Below are positions 37,770 through 46,929 of a stretch of DNA of 64,000 bases, one piece after another (position 1 is the stretch's first letter; every line of letters begins with the position of its first letter). Under the pieces are notes generated by a model. The model saw only the letters and a list, made by a program, of their open reading frames with translations. It had not been told where the DNA came from and did no database searches. Source of the stretch: Stutzerimonas zhaodongensis (GTDB taxonomy: Bacteria; Pseudomonadota; Gammaproteobacteria; Pseudomonadales; Pseudomonadaceae); NCBI RefSeq assembly GCF_003696365.1, contig NZ_RFFM01000001.1, forward strand, positions 1,131,852-1,195,851, read 5' to 3'. The position numbers and the translations under genes were made by a program.

Positions 37770-37785
37770 TGGCACAGGCTCTGCA
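37770..37785 (+). promoter_or_regulatory. Sigma-54 promoter of nirB operon
   Basis: TGGCACAGGCTCTGCA: -24 GG and -12 GC exactly spaced, preceded by T. Predicted start near 37796, 7 nt before the P1 stem. Confidence 0.88.
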
Positions 37786-37802
37786 TTGTCAGGCTTACAT
37801 CT

Positions 37803-37892
37803 AGCCGGGCCTTCAACGTGGAGGGCCGGGCTCCGAATACGGGAGACAAGGACAAAGGCGTCCTCACTGGGAAACCAGTGGGACGCCTTTTT
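37803..37892 (+). promoter_or_regulatory. NasT-responsive leader of nirB (P1-P2-terminator)
   Basis: P1 (37803-37832): long stem AGCC-G-GGCC-TTC / GAG-GGCC-G-GGCT (one G-G mismatch) with hexaloop AACGTG (A1, G4). P2 (37849-37864): AGGAC / GTCCT closing AAAGGC. The terminator (37854-37892) pairs GGCGTCC...CACTGG with CCAGTG...GGACGCC through a GAAA loop, then five T. This is the strongest of the three terminators. P2 and terminator share the AAAGGCGTCC strand. Confidence 0.9.
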
Positions 37893-37960
37893 CGTTGTTG
37901 GATCTTTCAAGAGGCATGGCGCGGCCGCATCAAGCGGCCCGGCACGGCACGGAGAACGGC

Positions 37961-40411
37961 ATGAAGAAACTCAAGCTGGTGATGATTGGCAACGGCATGG
38001 CCGGGGTTCGCACCCTCGAAGAGCTAATCAAGCTCGCCCCCGAGCTTTACGACATCACCGTATTCGGCGCCGAACCCCATCCGAACTACAACCGCATCCT
38101 GCTCTCCCCCGTGCTGGCCGGTGAGCAGACCTTCGAGGAAATCGTGCTCAACGACCTCGACTGGTACGCCGAGAACAACATTCGTCTGATGCTCAACCGC
38201 AAGGTGGTCAAAATCGACCGCGCCAGCCGCCGCGTGATCGCCGAAGACGGCAGCGAGGCCGAGTACGACCGACTGCTGATCGCTACGGGCTCGAATCCTT
38301 TCATCCTGCCGGTCCCGGGCAACCAGCTCGACGGCGTGATCGGCTATCGCGACATCGCCGATACCCAGAAAATGATGGACACCGCCATGACTCACAAGCA
38401 CGCCGTGGTCATCGGCGGTGGGTTGCTCGGGCTAGAGGCGGCTAACGGCCTCAAGCTGCGCGGCATGGCGGTCACGGTAGTCCATATCGGCGAGTGGCCG
38501 ATGGAGCGCCAGCTCGACAAGACTGCCGGCACCCTGCTGCAACAGGCCCTGGAAGCTCGCGGGCTCCAGTTCAAGATGCAGAGGCAGACCACCGAGCTGA
38601 TCGGCAACGACCAGGGTCGAGTGCGCGCGGTGCGCTTTGCTGATGGCGAGGTGATTGACGCCGATCTGGTGGTGATGGCCGCCGGCATCCGCCCCAACAG
38701 TGAGCTGGCAGAGAAATCCGGCATTCCTTGCAAACGCGGCATCCTGGTCAACGATACCCTGCAGACCTACGATCCGCGCATCTATGCGGTCGGAGAATGT
38801 GCCAACCATCGCGGCACCGCCTATGGCCTGGTGGCTCCGCTGTTCGAGCAGGCGAAGGTCTGCGCCAACCACCTGGCAATGCTGGGCTTCTCCCGCTACC
38901 TGGGTTCGGTGACTTCGACCAAGCTCAAGGTCACGGGCATCGACCTGTTCTCCGCCGGCGACTTCATGGGCGGTGAAGGCACCGAAACCATCACCCTGTC
39001 TGACCCTATCGGAGGCGTGTACAAGAAGCTGGTGATCAAGGACAACATCCTCGTCGGCGCCTGCCTGTATGGCGATACCGCCGACGGTGGCTGGTACTTC
39101 CGCCAGGTGCGCGAGGGCCACAACGTCAGTGAAATTCGCGACCAGCTCATGTTTGGAGAGGGGGCCATCGGCGATACCGGTCACCAGGGCCAGAACAAGG
39201 CCATGGCCATGCCCGACACCATGGAAGTCTGCGGCTGCAATGGCGTGTGCAAAGGCACCATCGTCAAGGCGATCCAGGAGCATGGGCTGTTCTCGGTCGA
39301 CGATGTGAAAAAGCACACCAAGGCCGCCAGCTCCTGCGGCTCGTGCGCCGGGCTGGTGGAGCAGATTCTGATGAGCACCGTCGGCGGGGCCGCAGACGTC
39401 AAGCCGAAGAGCGAAAAAGCCATCTGCGGCTGTAGCGATCTCAACCACGGCCAGGTACGCAAGGCTATCGTCGACGAGCACCTGATCAGCATACCGGCGG
39501 TGATGAGCTACCTGAATTGGCGCACACCCAACGGCTGCGCCACCTGCCGTCCGGCCTTGAACTACTACCTGATTTCCTCATGGCCCGGCGAAGCCAAGGA
39601 CGACCCGCAGTCGCGATTCATCAACGAGCGCGCCCACGCCAATATCCAGAAGGACGGAACCTACTCTGTGGTCCCGAGAATGTTCGGCGGGGTCACCAAT
39701 GCCGCCGAACTGCGCCGCATCGCTGACGTTGCCGACAAGTACAAGGTGCCGATGGTGAAAGTCACCGGCGGTCAGCGCATCGACCTGCTGGGCATCAAGA
39801 AAGACGACCTGCCAAACGTCTGGAAGGACCTGGACATGCCCGACGGCCACGCCTACGGAAAATCCATACGCACGGTGAAGACCTGCGTCGGCAAGGAGTT
39901 CTGTCGTTTTGGCACTCAGAACTCGACCGGCCTGGGCATCGATCTGGAAAAGGCCCTGTTCGGCATGTACTCGCCGCACAAGGTCAAGCTGGCCGTCTCC
40001 GCCTGCCCACGCAACTGCGCAGAATCCGGCATCAAGGACGTCGGCATCATCGGTGTCGATTCCGGGTGGGAGCTTTACGTGGGTGGCAACGGCGGCATCA
40101 AGACCGAAGCCGGCGAGTTTTTCGTCAAGGTCAAAACAGCCGAGGAAGTCGCCGAATACAGCTTCGCCTTTCTCCAGCTCTATCGCGAAGAAGCCTTCTA
40201 CCTCGAACGCACCGTGCACTACATGCAGCGCGTCGGCCTGGACTACATCAAGAAAATCGTTCTGGAAGACGAAGCCCGGCGCAAGGCGCTGGCCCAGCGC
40301 CTGATGTTCTCCCTGAGCTTTGAGGGTGACGGCTGGAAGCGAGTCATTGCCGAGCAGTCACGGAAGAAAGAATACGAAACCATCCAGCTGGCCCAGATCG
40401 AGCCTGCGTGA
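37961..40411 (+). CDS. nirB: Assimilatory nitrite reductase large subunit
   Basis: An 816-aa NAD(P)H-dependent siroheme nitrite reductase reducing nitrite to ammonium in the cytoplasm. Order: FAD/NAD-binding half (GNGMAGVRTLEEL at the N-terminus; GGGLLGLEAANGL near 150), two BFD-type [2Fe-2S] segments (CGCNGVCKG...SCGSC and CGCSDLNHG...CATC), then the siroheme/4Fe-4S domain with the four cluster cysteines in TCVGKEFC and ACPRNC. The start at 37961 has GGAGAA upstream; a TTG-started extension overlapping the leader is rejected. Confidence 0.97.
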   Translation: MKKLKLVMIGNGMAGVRTLEELIKLAPELYDITVFGAEPHPNYNRILLSPVLAGEQTFEEIVLNDLDWYAENNIRLMLNRKVVKIDRASRRVIAEDGSEAEYDRLLIATGSNPFILPVPGNQLDGVIGYRDIADTQKMMDTAMTHKHAVVIGGGLLGLEAANGLKLRGMAVTVVHIGEWPMERQLDKTAGTLLQQALEARGLQFKMQRQTTELIGNDQGRVRAVRFADGEVIDADLVVMAAGIRPNSELAEKSGIPCKRGILVNDTLQTYDPRIYAVGECANHRGTAYGLVAPLFEQAKVCANHLAMLGFSRYLGSVTSTKLKVTGIDLFSAGDFMGGEGTETITLSDPIGGVYKKLVIKDNILVGACLYGDTADGGWYFRQVREGHNVSEIRDQLMFGEGAIGDTGHQGQNKAMAMPDTMEVCGCNGVCKGTIVKAIQEHGLFSVDDVKKHTKAASSCGSCAGLVEQILMSTVGGAADVKPKSEKAICGCSDLNHGQVRKAIVDEHLISIPAVMSYLNWRTPNGCATCRPALNYYLISSWPGEAKDDPQSRFINERAHANIQKDGTYSVVPRMFGGVTNAAELRRIADVADKYKVPMVKVTGGQRIDLLGIKKDDLPNVWKDLDMPDGHAYGKSIRTVKTCVGKEFCRFGTQNSTGLGIDLEKALFGMYSPHKVKLAVSACPRNCAESGIKDVGIIGVDSGWELYVGGNGGIKTEAGEFFVKVKTAEEVAEYSFAFLQLYREEAFYLERTVHYMQRVGLDYIKKIVLEDEARRKALAQRLMFSLSFEGDGWKRVIAEQSRKKEYETIQLAQIEPA

Positions 40412-40475
40412 CCTGTAGGGTGAATTCGCCCCAACGGAACTGCTGCTCGATCAACCGAATTACGAGGAAAAAGCC

Positions 40476-40802
40476 ATGAAATGGTTCGATATCTGCTCCC
40501 TGGATGAGATCAACCCACTCGGTGCACGTATCGTCGCCGGCCCGAAAGGAGACATCGCGGTCTTTCGCACTGCGGACGATCAGGTGTTCGCGCTGGACGA
40601 CCGCTGTCCGCACAAAGGCGGCCCGCTTTCTCAGGGCATCGTCTTCGGCAAGCAGGTCGCCTGCCCGCTGCACAACTGGCAGATCAACCTCGACAGCGGC
40701 GAAGCCGTGGCGCCGGATGTTGGCTGCGCACATCGGCACGAAGCGCGGATCGAGAATGGCCGCGTGTTGCTTTCGCTGATCGACGCCACCGAGTGCGCCT
40801 GA
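40476..40802 (+). CDS. nirD: Nitrite reductase small subunit
   Basis: A 108-aa Rieske-type protein, partner of NirB. The [2Fe-2S] ligands are kept: C44-P-H46 and C63-P-L-H66, so unlike the E. coli NirD, which lacks them, this form may bind the cluster. GAGGA ribosome binding site. Between nirB (64-bp gap) and nasC (20-bp gap). Confidence 0.95.
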   Translation: MKWFDICSLDEINPLGARIVAGPKGDIAVFRTADDQVFALDDRCPHKGGPLSQGIVFGKQVACPLHNWQINLDSGEAVAPDVGCAHRHEARIENGRVLLSLIDATECA

Positions 40803-40822
40803 GCGCACGGAGAGCCAGCCAG

Positions 40823-43546
40823 ATGAACGTATTGCCAGGAGACGATGCCATGCGCCGGACAACCGCTTCGACCTGCTGCTATTGCGGCGTGGGGTGCGGG
40901 GTGCTGATCGAGCACGACGGCGAGCGCATCCTCAATGTCGCCGGCGACCCGAATCATCCCGCGAATTTCGGCAAGCTGTGCAGCAAGGGCGCGACCCTGC
41001 ACCTGACCGGTGACCTGGACGCCCGCGCGCTATACCCCGAATTGCGGCTGGGCAAGGGCCTGGTTCGTGCGCGCTCGGATTGGGACACTGCGCTGGACCA
41101 CGCCGCCAACGTATTTGCCAAGACCATCGCCGAGCACGGTCCGGACAGCGTCGCCTTCTACATCTCCGGCCAGTTGCTGACTGAGGATTACTACGCCTTC
41201 AACAAGCTCGCCCGCGCGCTGGTCGGCACCAACAACATCGATTCCAACTCGCGGCTGTGCATGTCGTCCGCCGTGGTCGGCTACAAGCGCAGCCTCGGCG
41301 CCGATGCCCCGCCCTGCAGCTACGAGGACATCGAGCAGAGCGACTGCCTGCTGATCGTTGGCAGCAACATGGCCTATGCCCATCCGGTGCTATTCCGCCG
41401 CCTGGAAGAGGCCAAGGCCAAGCGCCCAGAGATGAAGGTTATCGTCGTCGATCCGCGGCGTACCGACACCTGCGACCTGGCGGATCTGCACCTGGCGATC
41501 CTGCCGGGGACCGACGTTGCGCTGTTCCACGGGATACTGCACATCCTGCTGTGGGAAGGCTGGATCGACCGCGATTTCATCGAGGCCCACACCGATGGCT
41601 TCGACGAGCTCAAGCGGATGGTGCGCGACTACAATCCGGCCATGGTGGCGGACCTCTGCGGCATAGACATCGATGAATTGCAGACCACGGCCCGCCTCAT
41701 TGGTACGTCGACCAGTTTCCTCTCTCTCTGGTGCATGGGCATCAACCAGTCCACCGCCGGTAGCGCCAAGAACAGCGCGCTGATCAACCTGCACCTGGCC
41801 ACCGGTCAGATTGGCAAGCCCGGCGCCGGCCCCTTCTCACTGACGGGTCAGCCCAACGCCATGGGCGGGCGCGAAACCGGCAGCCTGTCCAATCTGCTGC
41901 CTGGTCATCGCGAGGCGGGCAACGCGGCGCATCGCGCCGAAGTGGCGGACTACTGGGGTGTGCAGGCACTGCCGGAAGCGTCAGGTTTGTCCGCCATCGA
42001 GCTGTTCGAAGCGGTGCGCAGCGGTAAGGTCAAAGCATTGTGGATCGCCTGCACCAACCCTGCTCAGTCCATGCCTGATCAGCAAAAGATCCACGAGGCG
42101 CTAGCGGCCTGCCCATTCGTAGTGGTGCAGGAAGCTTTCTTTACCACCGAAACCTGCCACTACGCCGACCTCCTTCTGCCCGCTGCCAGCTGGGGGGAAA
42201 AGGAAGGCACCGTGACAAACTCTGAGCGCCGTGTCAGCCATGTGCGCCCTGCCGTCGCCGCCCCGGGCGAAGCACGGGCCGATTGGTCGATCACCTGCGA
42301 CTTCGCCCGGCGGCTGGAAATGCTGATGCGCCCCGGCCAGGCCAGCCTGTTCGCATTCGATACGCCGTCCGCAATATTCGAGGAATACAAGCTGCTGACC
42401 CACGGCCGCGACCTCGATCTGTCCGGCCTCAGCCATGCGCTGATCGACCGGCTCGGACCGCAGCAGTGGCCCTTCCCGGCCGGCAGCACCCAGGGCACCG
42501 TGCGCCTCTATGGTGATCGGGTATTCCCCACAGAAAACGGGCGCGCACGTTTCCTTGCCGAGCAGTACCAGGCGCCGAAGGAAAGGCGCGAGGCGCGCTT
42601 TCCGCTCACGCTTAACACCGGCCGCCTGCGCGACCACTGGCACGGGATGAGCCGCACCGGTACGGCAGCGCGGCTGTTCGGTCACGTCGAGCAAGCGCTG
42701 CTCAGCATGAACGCCGACGACATGCGCCGTCGCCGTCTGCTCGACGGCCAGCTGGTGAAGCTGCGCAGTCGCCGCGGCGAGCTGCTTTTACCAGTGCAAA
42801 AGGACGACAGCCTTCGGCACGGCCAGGCATTCATGCCGATGCATTGGGGTGATCGGTTCCTCAAGGGCATGGGCGTGAATGTGCTAACCCTGCCCGATTT
42901 CGATCCGGTATCCAAACAGCCGGAGCTCAAGCACGCCGGTATCGAGGTGGAAAAGGTAGAGCTGCCCTGGCAATTCTTCGCCATGGTCGAAGGCCAAGTG
43001 CAGAAGCGCTTCGAGACACTGCGGCCATTATTCGAGGGCTTCGCCTATGCGAGCTTCAGCCTGACCGGGCGAGATCGATCGGCGCTGGTCATCCGTGCCG
43101 CCTGTAACGAGGCTCCGGATGCGACGCAACTGGCACAAATCGAGCTGTTGCTTGGGCTGGATACAGGTCCGGTGGTGGCTTACGAAGATCCGCGGCGCGG
43201 TGTCGGCAAGCGTGTACGCATCGAAGAAGGCCGCATCATTGCCCTTTGCCTGTCCGGCGAAACCGCCGCGCGCGACTGGCTGAAACAGCTCTGGCACGAC
43301 GGCACGGCAGATCAGGCGCTGCGCCGCTGGCTGCTGGCACCGCTGAGCACACCGCCAGGTGGAGGTGTCCGTGCAGCCAAGACTCTCTGCAACTGCATGA
43401 ACGTCAGCCAGGACGCAATCTGCGCAGGCATCGACCGCGGCCTTGATCTCAATGGCTTGAAGCGGGAATTGGGCTGCGGCACCAGCTGCGGCTCCTGCGT
43501 ACCGGAGATCAAGCGATTGCTGGTGAAACAACCGGCAGTGGCCTGA
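40823..43546 (+). CDS. nasC: Assimilatory nitrate reductase catalytic subunit
   Basis: A 907-aa cytoplasmic molybdopterin enzyme reducing nitrate to nitrite. The N-terminal 4Fe-4S site is C18-x2-C21-x3-C25...C53; the bis-MGD domain spans most of the chain (RLCMSSAVVGYKRSLG, NPAQSMPDQ, GTVTNSERRVSHVRPAV); and a C-terminal BFD-type [2Fe-2S] segment carries LCNCMNVS...GCGTSCGSCVP. That added cluster suggests direct electron entry without a separate reductase subunit; none is encoded here. Two starts are plausible: 40823 (GGAGAG, 8 nt) and 40850 (AGGAGA, 7 nt). Confidence 0.95.
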   Translation: MNVLPGDDAMRRTTASTCCYCGVGCGVLIEHDGERILNVAGDPNHPANFGKLCSKGATLHLTGDLDARALYPELRLGKGLVRARSDWDTALDHAANVFAKTIAEHGPDSVAFYISGQLLTEDYYAFNKLARALVGTNNIDSNSRLCMSSAVVGYKRSLGADAPPCSYEDIEQSDCLLIVGSNMAYAHPVLFRRLEEAKAKRPEMKVIVVDPRRTDTCDLADLHLAILPGTDVALFHGILHILLWEGWIDRDFIEAHTDGFDELKRMVRDYNPAMVADLCGIDIDELQTTARLIGTSTSFLSLWCMGINQSTAGSAKNSALINLHLATGQIGKPGAGPFSLTGQPNAMGGRETGSLSNLLPGHREAGNAAHRAEVADYWGVQALPEASGLSAIELFEAVRSGKVKALWIACTNPAQSMPDQQKIHEALAACPFVVVQEAFFTTETCHYADLLLPAASWGEKEGTVTNSERRVSHVRPAVAAPGEARADWSITCDFARRLEMLMRPGQASLFAFDTPSAIFEEYKLLTHGRDLDLSGLSHALIDRLGPQQWPFPAGSTQGTVRLYGDRVFPTENGRARFLAEQYQAPKERREARFPLTLNTGRLRDHWHGMSRTGTAARLFGHVEQALLSMNADDMRRRRLLDGQLVKLRSRRGELLLPVQKDDSLRHGQAFMPMHWGDRFLKGMGVNVLTLPDFDPVSKQPELKHAGIEVEKVELPWQFFAMVEGQVQKRFETLRPLFEGFAYASFSLTGRDRSALVIRAACNEAPDATQLAQIELLLGLDTGPVVAYEDPRRGVGKRVRIEEGRIIALCLSGETAARDWLKQLWHDGTADQALRRWLLAPLSTPPGGGVRAAKTLCNCMNVSQDAICAGIDRGLDLNGLKRELGCGTSCGSCVPEIKRLLVKQPAVA

Positions 43547-43614
43547 CGCCGTCAAGTGAGCAGGCAATGCACAAGGCGTTGCCTATTGATTACAGCAACA
43601 CGAGAGGTGGCAAC

Positions 43615-44352
43615 ATGAGCGCAAAAGTCTGGCTGGTAGGTGCAGGTCCTGGTGACCCGGAGCTGCTGACACTCAAGGCCGTGCGCGCCATGGGCGAGGC
43701 ACAGGTCGTGCTGATCGACGATCTGGTCAATCCCGCCGTGCTCGAACACTGCCCGAATGCACAGGTAATTGCGGTGGGCAAGCGCGGCGGCTGCCGCTCT
43801 ACCCCTCAGGCATTCATCCATCGGCTGATGCTGCGTTATGCACGTCAGGGCAAATGCGTGGTGCGCCTCAAAGGTGGCGACCCCTGCATCTTCGGCCGCG
43901 GGGGCGAGGAAGCTGAATGGCTGGCGGAGCGCGGCATCGAGGTAGAGCTGGTCAACGGCATCACCGCAGGCCTTGCCGGCGCAACCCAATGCGGTATCTC
44001 ACTCACCCAACGCGGCGTGGCACGGGGCGTCACGCTGGTCACGGCACATACTCTGGATGGTAGCAGCCCTGAGTGGCATGCATTGGCGAAAACCGGCACT
44101 ACCCTGGTCGTCTACATGGGTGTAAGCAGCTTGCAGCAGGTGCAGGCCGGGCTCATGGAGGGCGGCCTACCGGTCAACACCCCAGTGGCGATGATCGAAA
44201 ACGCGTCCCTCCCCCAACAGCGCGAATGCCGCTCCGATCTTGGCGCCATGTGCACCGACGCCGCTCGGTTCCAACTCAAAAGCCCGGCAATTCTAGTGAT
44301 CGGCGAAGTGGCCGCGAAAGCCGGTTCGCAGGTGCTGAGCCAGATTGCTTGA
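43615..44352 (+). CDS. cobA: Uroporphyrinogen-III C-methyltransferase
   Basis: A 245-aa SUMT making precorrin-2, the precursor of siroheme for NirB. Family landmarks: VGAGPGDPELLTLKA at the N-terminus, RLKGGDPCIFGRGGEEAEWL, and VNGITAGLAGA. The start at 43615 (MSAKVW) with GAGAGG upstream is preferred over 43567. Single-domain, without the CysG dehydrogenase/ferrochelatase half. Last gene of the nirBD-nasC operon, so cofactor supply is co-regulated with the enzyme. Confidence 0.95.
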   Translation: MSAKVWLVGAGPGDPELLTLKAVRAMGEAQVVLIDDLVNPAVLEHCPNAQVIAVGKRGGCRSTPQAFIHRLMLRYARQGKCVVRLKGGDPCIFGRGGEEAEWLAERGIEVELVNGITAGLAGATQCGISLTQRGVARGVTLVTAHTLDGSSPEWHALAKTGTTLVVYMGVSSLQQVQAGLMEGGLPVNTPVAMIENASLPQQRECRSDLGAMCTDAARFQLKSPAILVIGEVAAKAGSQVLSQIA

Positions 44353-44513
44353 TAGGTAGGAGCTGATACGTAGTTCCGAGGGCCGGTGCTGACGTTCAGT
44401 GCGTAGAAATTCATATTACCGAACAGTACTACCGGGGCAGCGGCGGGCTTCAACCCACCAGAAAGCCCACGGTGTAGAGCGATGAGATGGCAGACCCGCG
44501 TATTTAGCGCAAA

Positions 44514-44546
44514 AACTCAAAACCCCGCTTTGCGGGGTTTTGAGTT
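44514..44546. terminator. Bidirectional terminator between cobA and RND gene
   Basis: A perfect 15-bp stem (AACTCAAAACCCCGC / GCGGGGTTTTGAGTT) with a TTT loop lies between two convergent genes. An A-run on its left gives the leftward transcript a U-tract; the rightward U-tract is inside the stem. Confidence 0.88.
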
Positions 44547-44562
44547 AAGTGCGTGGGTTGTG

Positions 44563-46917
44563 TCACGCCGTCTGCCGCAGCTTCTCCGGTTTGATCAAGA
44601 AGCGCGCCAGCGCAGGCAGCAGCCAGATCGCCCCAACCATGTTCCAGAGGAACATGAAGGTCAGCATCAAGCCCATATCGGCCTGGAACTTGATTGCCGA
44701 GAACACCCAGGTGAAGACACCAATCGCCAGGCAGATGCCGGTGAAGATCACCGCCTTACCGGTGGATTTCAGGGTCTGGTAGTAAGCCTCCTGCAGCGTC
44801 AAGCCTTGGCGCAGGTAAGACTCGAGTCGGCTGTAGATATAGATGCCGTAGTCAACACCGATCCCCACTCCCAGCGCGATCACTGGCAACGTCGCCACTT
44901 TCACCCCAATACCCATGAAAGCCATCAAGGCGTTGCCGAGTATCGAGGTCAAGACCAGCGGAAGCACGATGCACAGGGTCGCGGTGAGTGAGCGGAAAGT
45001 CAGCAGACACATGAAGCTGACCGCTGCATAAACAGCGATCAGCATGGTGGTTTCCGACGCCGCAATCACTTCGTTGGTGGCCGCTTCGATACCGGCGTTA
45101 CCGGCAGCGAGGACGAACTCCAGCCCTTCACGGTTGTTCTCCTCGGCGAACTCACGGGCCGCCGCCACGACGTGTTCCAGCGTTTCGGCCTTGTGGTCGT
45201 TGAGGAACACCAGCACAGGCGCCAGCGAGCAGTCGCCGTTGTACATGCCCTCGGCGCGGGCGATGGAGCTGTTGAGCACGAACTGGTTACGCGACAGCGT
45301 TTCCCATTTCAGGCTGCCCTCGTTCATCCCCTTGATGCTTTGCCGTGCCACGGTGACCATCGACACAGCCGACTGCACGCCAGCAGTGTTTTCCATCTTC
45401 CACATCAGCTCGTCCATGGCGGCGAGCGTGTCGTAGTGGGCGCAGCCTTCCGGGGCCGTCTTGACCATCACCACCAGTACGTCAGAACTGGTCGAATAGT
45501 TGCGAATGACGAAGTCATTATCGAGGTTGTAACGCGAGTCCGGATGCAGCTCCGGCGCGCCCTGGTCGAGGTCACCGATCTTCAGGTTCTGGCCGTACCA
45601 CAGGCCGCCGCCCACAGCGAGCAAGGCAATGACGATGGAAATCGGCGCCACGGTCGGGCTGGCGAAGTTGGAAAGTGCTCGCCAGAACGGATGATCGCGC
45701 GAAGCTTCCTCGCGCGCCTGCTTGACCGCGCGCTGGCTGATGCCCATGTAGGAAATGGCCACCGGCAACAGAATCAGGTTGGTCAGGATGATCACTGCAA
45801 CCCCGAGCGAGGCGCCAATGGCCAGCTCCCGGATCACGCCGATATCGATCAGCAGCAGGGTCACGAAACCTACGGCATCGGACGCCAACGCCACCATCCC
45901 GGGGATGAACAACTGACGGAACGCCATGCGTGCCGCAGCCAGCGGGTCGTCTGTGTGTCCCGACGCCATGGCGATGCCGTTGATCTTCTGCACGCCATGG
46001 GAGATGCCGATGGCGAAGACCAGAAATGGCACCAGCATCGAGTAGGGATCAAGACCAAAGCCCAGGGTATGCAGCAACCCTAGCTGCCAGGCCACTGCAA
46101 TCAGCGTTGTAACGACGACGGCGACAGTGCTCTTGATGCAGCGGGTAAACCACAGCAACAGAGCCAGAGTGATGCCGATCGCCACGAAGAAGAACAGCGC
46201 GACGCCGACCAGGCCATCGATCAGATCACCCACTTTCTTGGCAAACCCGATGATGTGGATGTCCACGTTCGGGTTCTGCGCCTCATACTTTTCGCGGATT
46301 TTCTCTTCCAGTTCGTGGGAGAACTTCTGGTAGTCGAGAGTAATCTGCCTGCCACGGTCCTCAGGATCTGAATAGGACTCCATGAGCGGGACGTCGATGA
46401 TGCTGGACTTGAAGTCGTTGGCCACCAGACGGCCAATCTGGCCTGACTTGAGGATGTTGCTGCGCAGGTCATCAAGGCTTTCCGGAGAGCCGTCGTATGT
46501 CTGCGGAATCACTTCGCCGCCGGCAAAGCCCTGCTCCGTCACCTCGGTCCAGCGAACACTCGGACTCCACAGTGACTTCATGTTGGAGCGATCGACACCC
46601 TGAATGTAGAAGACCTCGTCATGGATCTGACGCAGCGTCTCCATGTATTCCTTGGAAAAGATATCGCCGTCTTTCGCCGCAACGGAGATACGCACCGTGT
46701 TGCCCAGGTTCGCTAGGTCATCGCGGTGCTGGAGCATGTTCTGAATGTAGGGATGCCCGAGCGGGATCATCTTTTCAAAGCTGGTCGAGGGACGAACCTG
46801 AGCAGCCTGGTAGAAGAGAAAGACGCTGATCAACAGGCAGATGACGATCACTGCCGGTCGATTGTTGAAAATCAGGCGCTCCAGAAAGGATGCCGGCTTC
46901 TGCTGATGCTTTGTCAT
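44563..46917 (-). CDS. MMPL/RND-family transporter
   Basis: A 784-aa inner-membrane protein with the two-fold RND plan: helix 1, a large periplasmic loop (about 45-230), five helices, helix 7 near 430, a second loop, and five more helices. Sequences such as PFLVFAIGISHGVQKINGIA and ALGVGIGVDYGIYIYSRLE mark it as the MMPL/HAE-like single-subunit branch. No membrane-fusion or outer-membrane partner is nearby. The YCF48-like gene lies 12 bp upstream on the same strand. The exported substrate is unknown. Confidence 0.88.
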   Translation of the reverse strand: MTKHQQKPASFLERLIFNNRPAVIVICLLISVFLFYQAAQVRPSTSFEKMIPLGHPYIQNMLQHRDDLANLGNTVRISVAAKDGDIFSKEYMETLRQIHDEVFYIQGVDRSNMKSLWSPSVRWTEVTEQGFAGGEVIPQTYDGSPESLDDLRSNILKSGQIGRLVANDFKSSIIDVPLMESYSDPEDRGRQITLDYQKFSHELEEKIREKYEAQNPNVDIHIIGFAKKVGDLIDGLVGVALFFFVAIGITLALLLWFTRCIKSTVAVVVTTLIAVAWQLGLLHTLGFGLDPYSMLVPFLVFAIGISHGVQKINGIAMASGHTDDPLAAARMAFRQLFIPGMVALASDAVGFVTLLLIDIGVIRELAIGASLGVAVIILTNLILLPVAISYMGISQRAVKQAREEASRDHPFWRALSNFASPTVAPISIVIALLAVGGGLWYGQNLKIGDLDQGAPELHPDSRYNLDNDFVIRNYSTSSDVLVVMVKTAPEGCAHYDTLAAMDELMWKMENTAGVQSAVSMVTVARQSIKGMNEGSLKWETLSRNQFVLNSSIARAEGMYNGDCSLAPVLVFLNDHKAETLEHVVAAAREFAEENNREGLEFVLAAGNAGIEAATNEVIAASETTMLIAVYAAVSFMCLLTFRSLTATLCIVLPLVLTSILGNALMAFMGIGVKVATLPVIALGVGIGVDYGIYIYSRLESYLRQGLTLQEAYYQTLKSTGKAVIFTGICLAIGVFTWVFSAIKFQADMGLMLTFMFLWNMVGAIWLLPALARFLIKPEKLRQTA

Positions 46918-46929
46918 GTTGGCTCCGGC

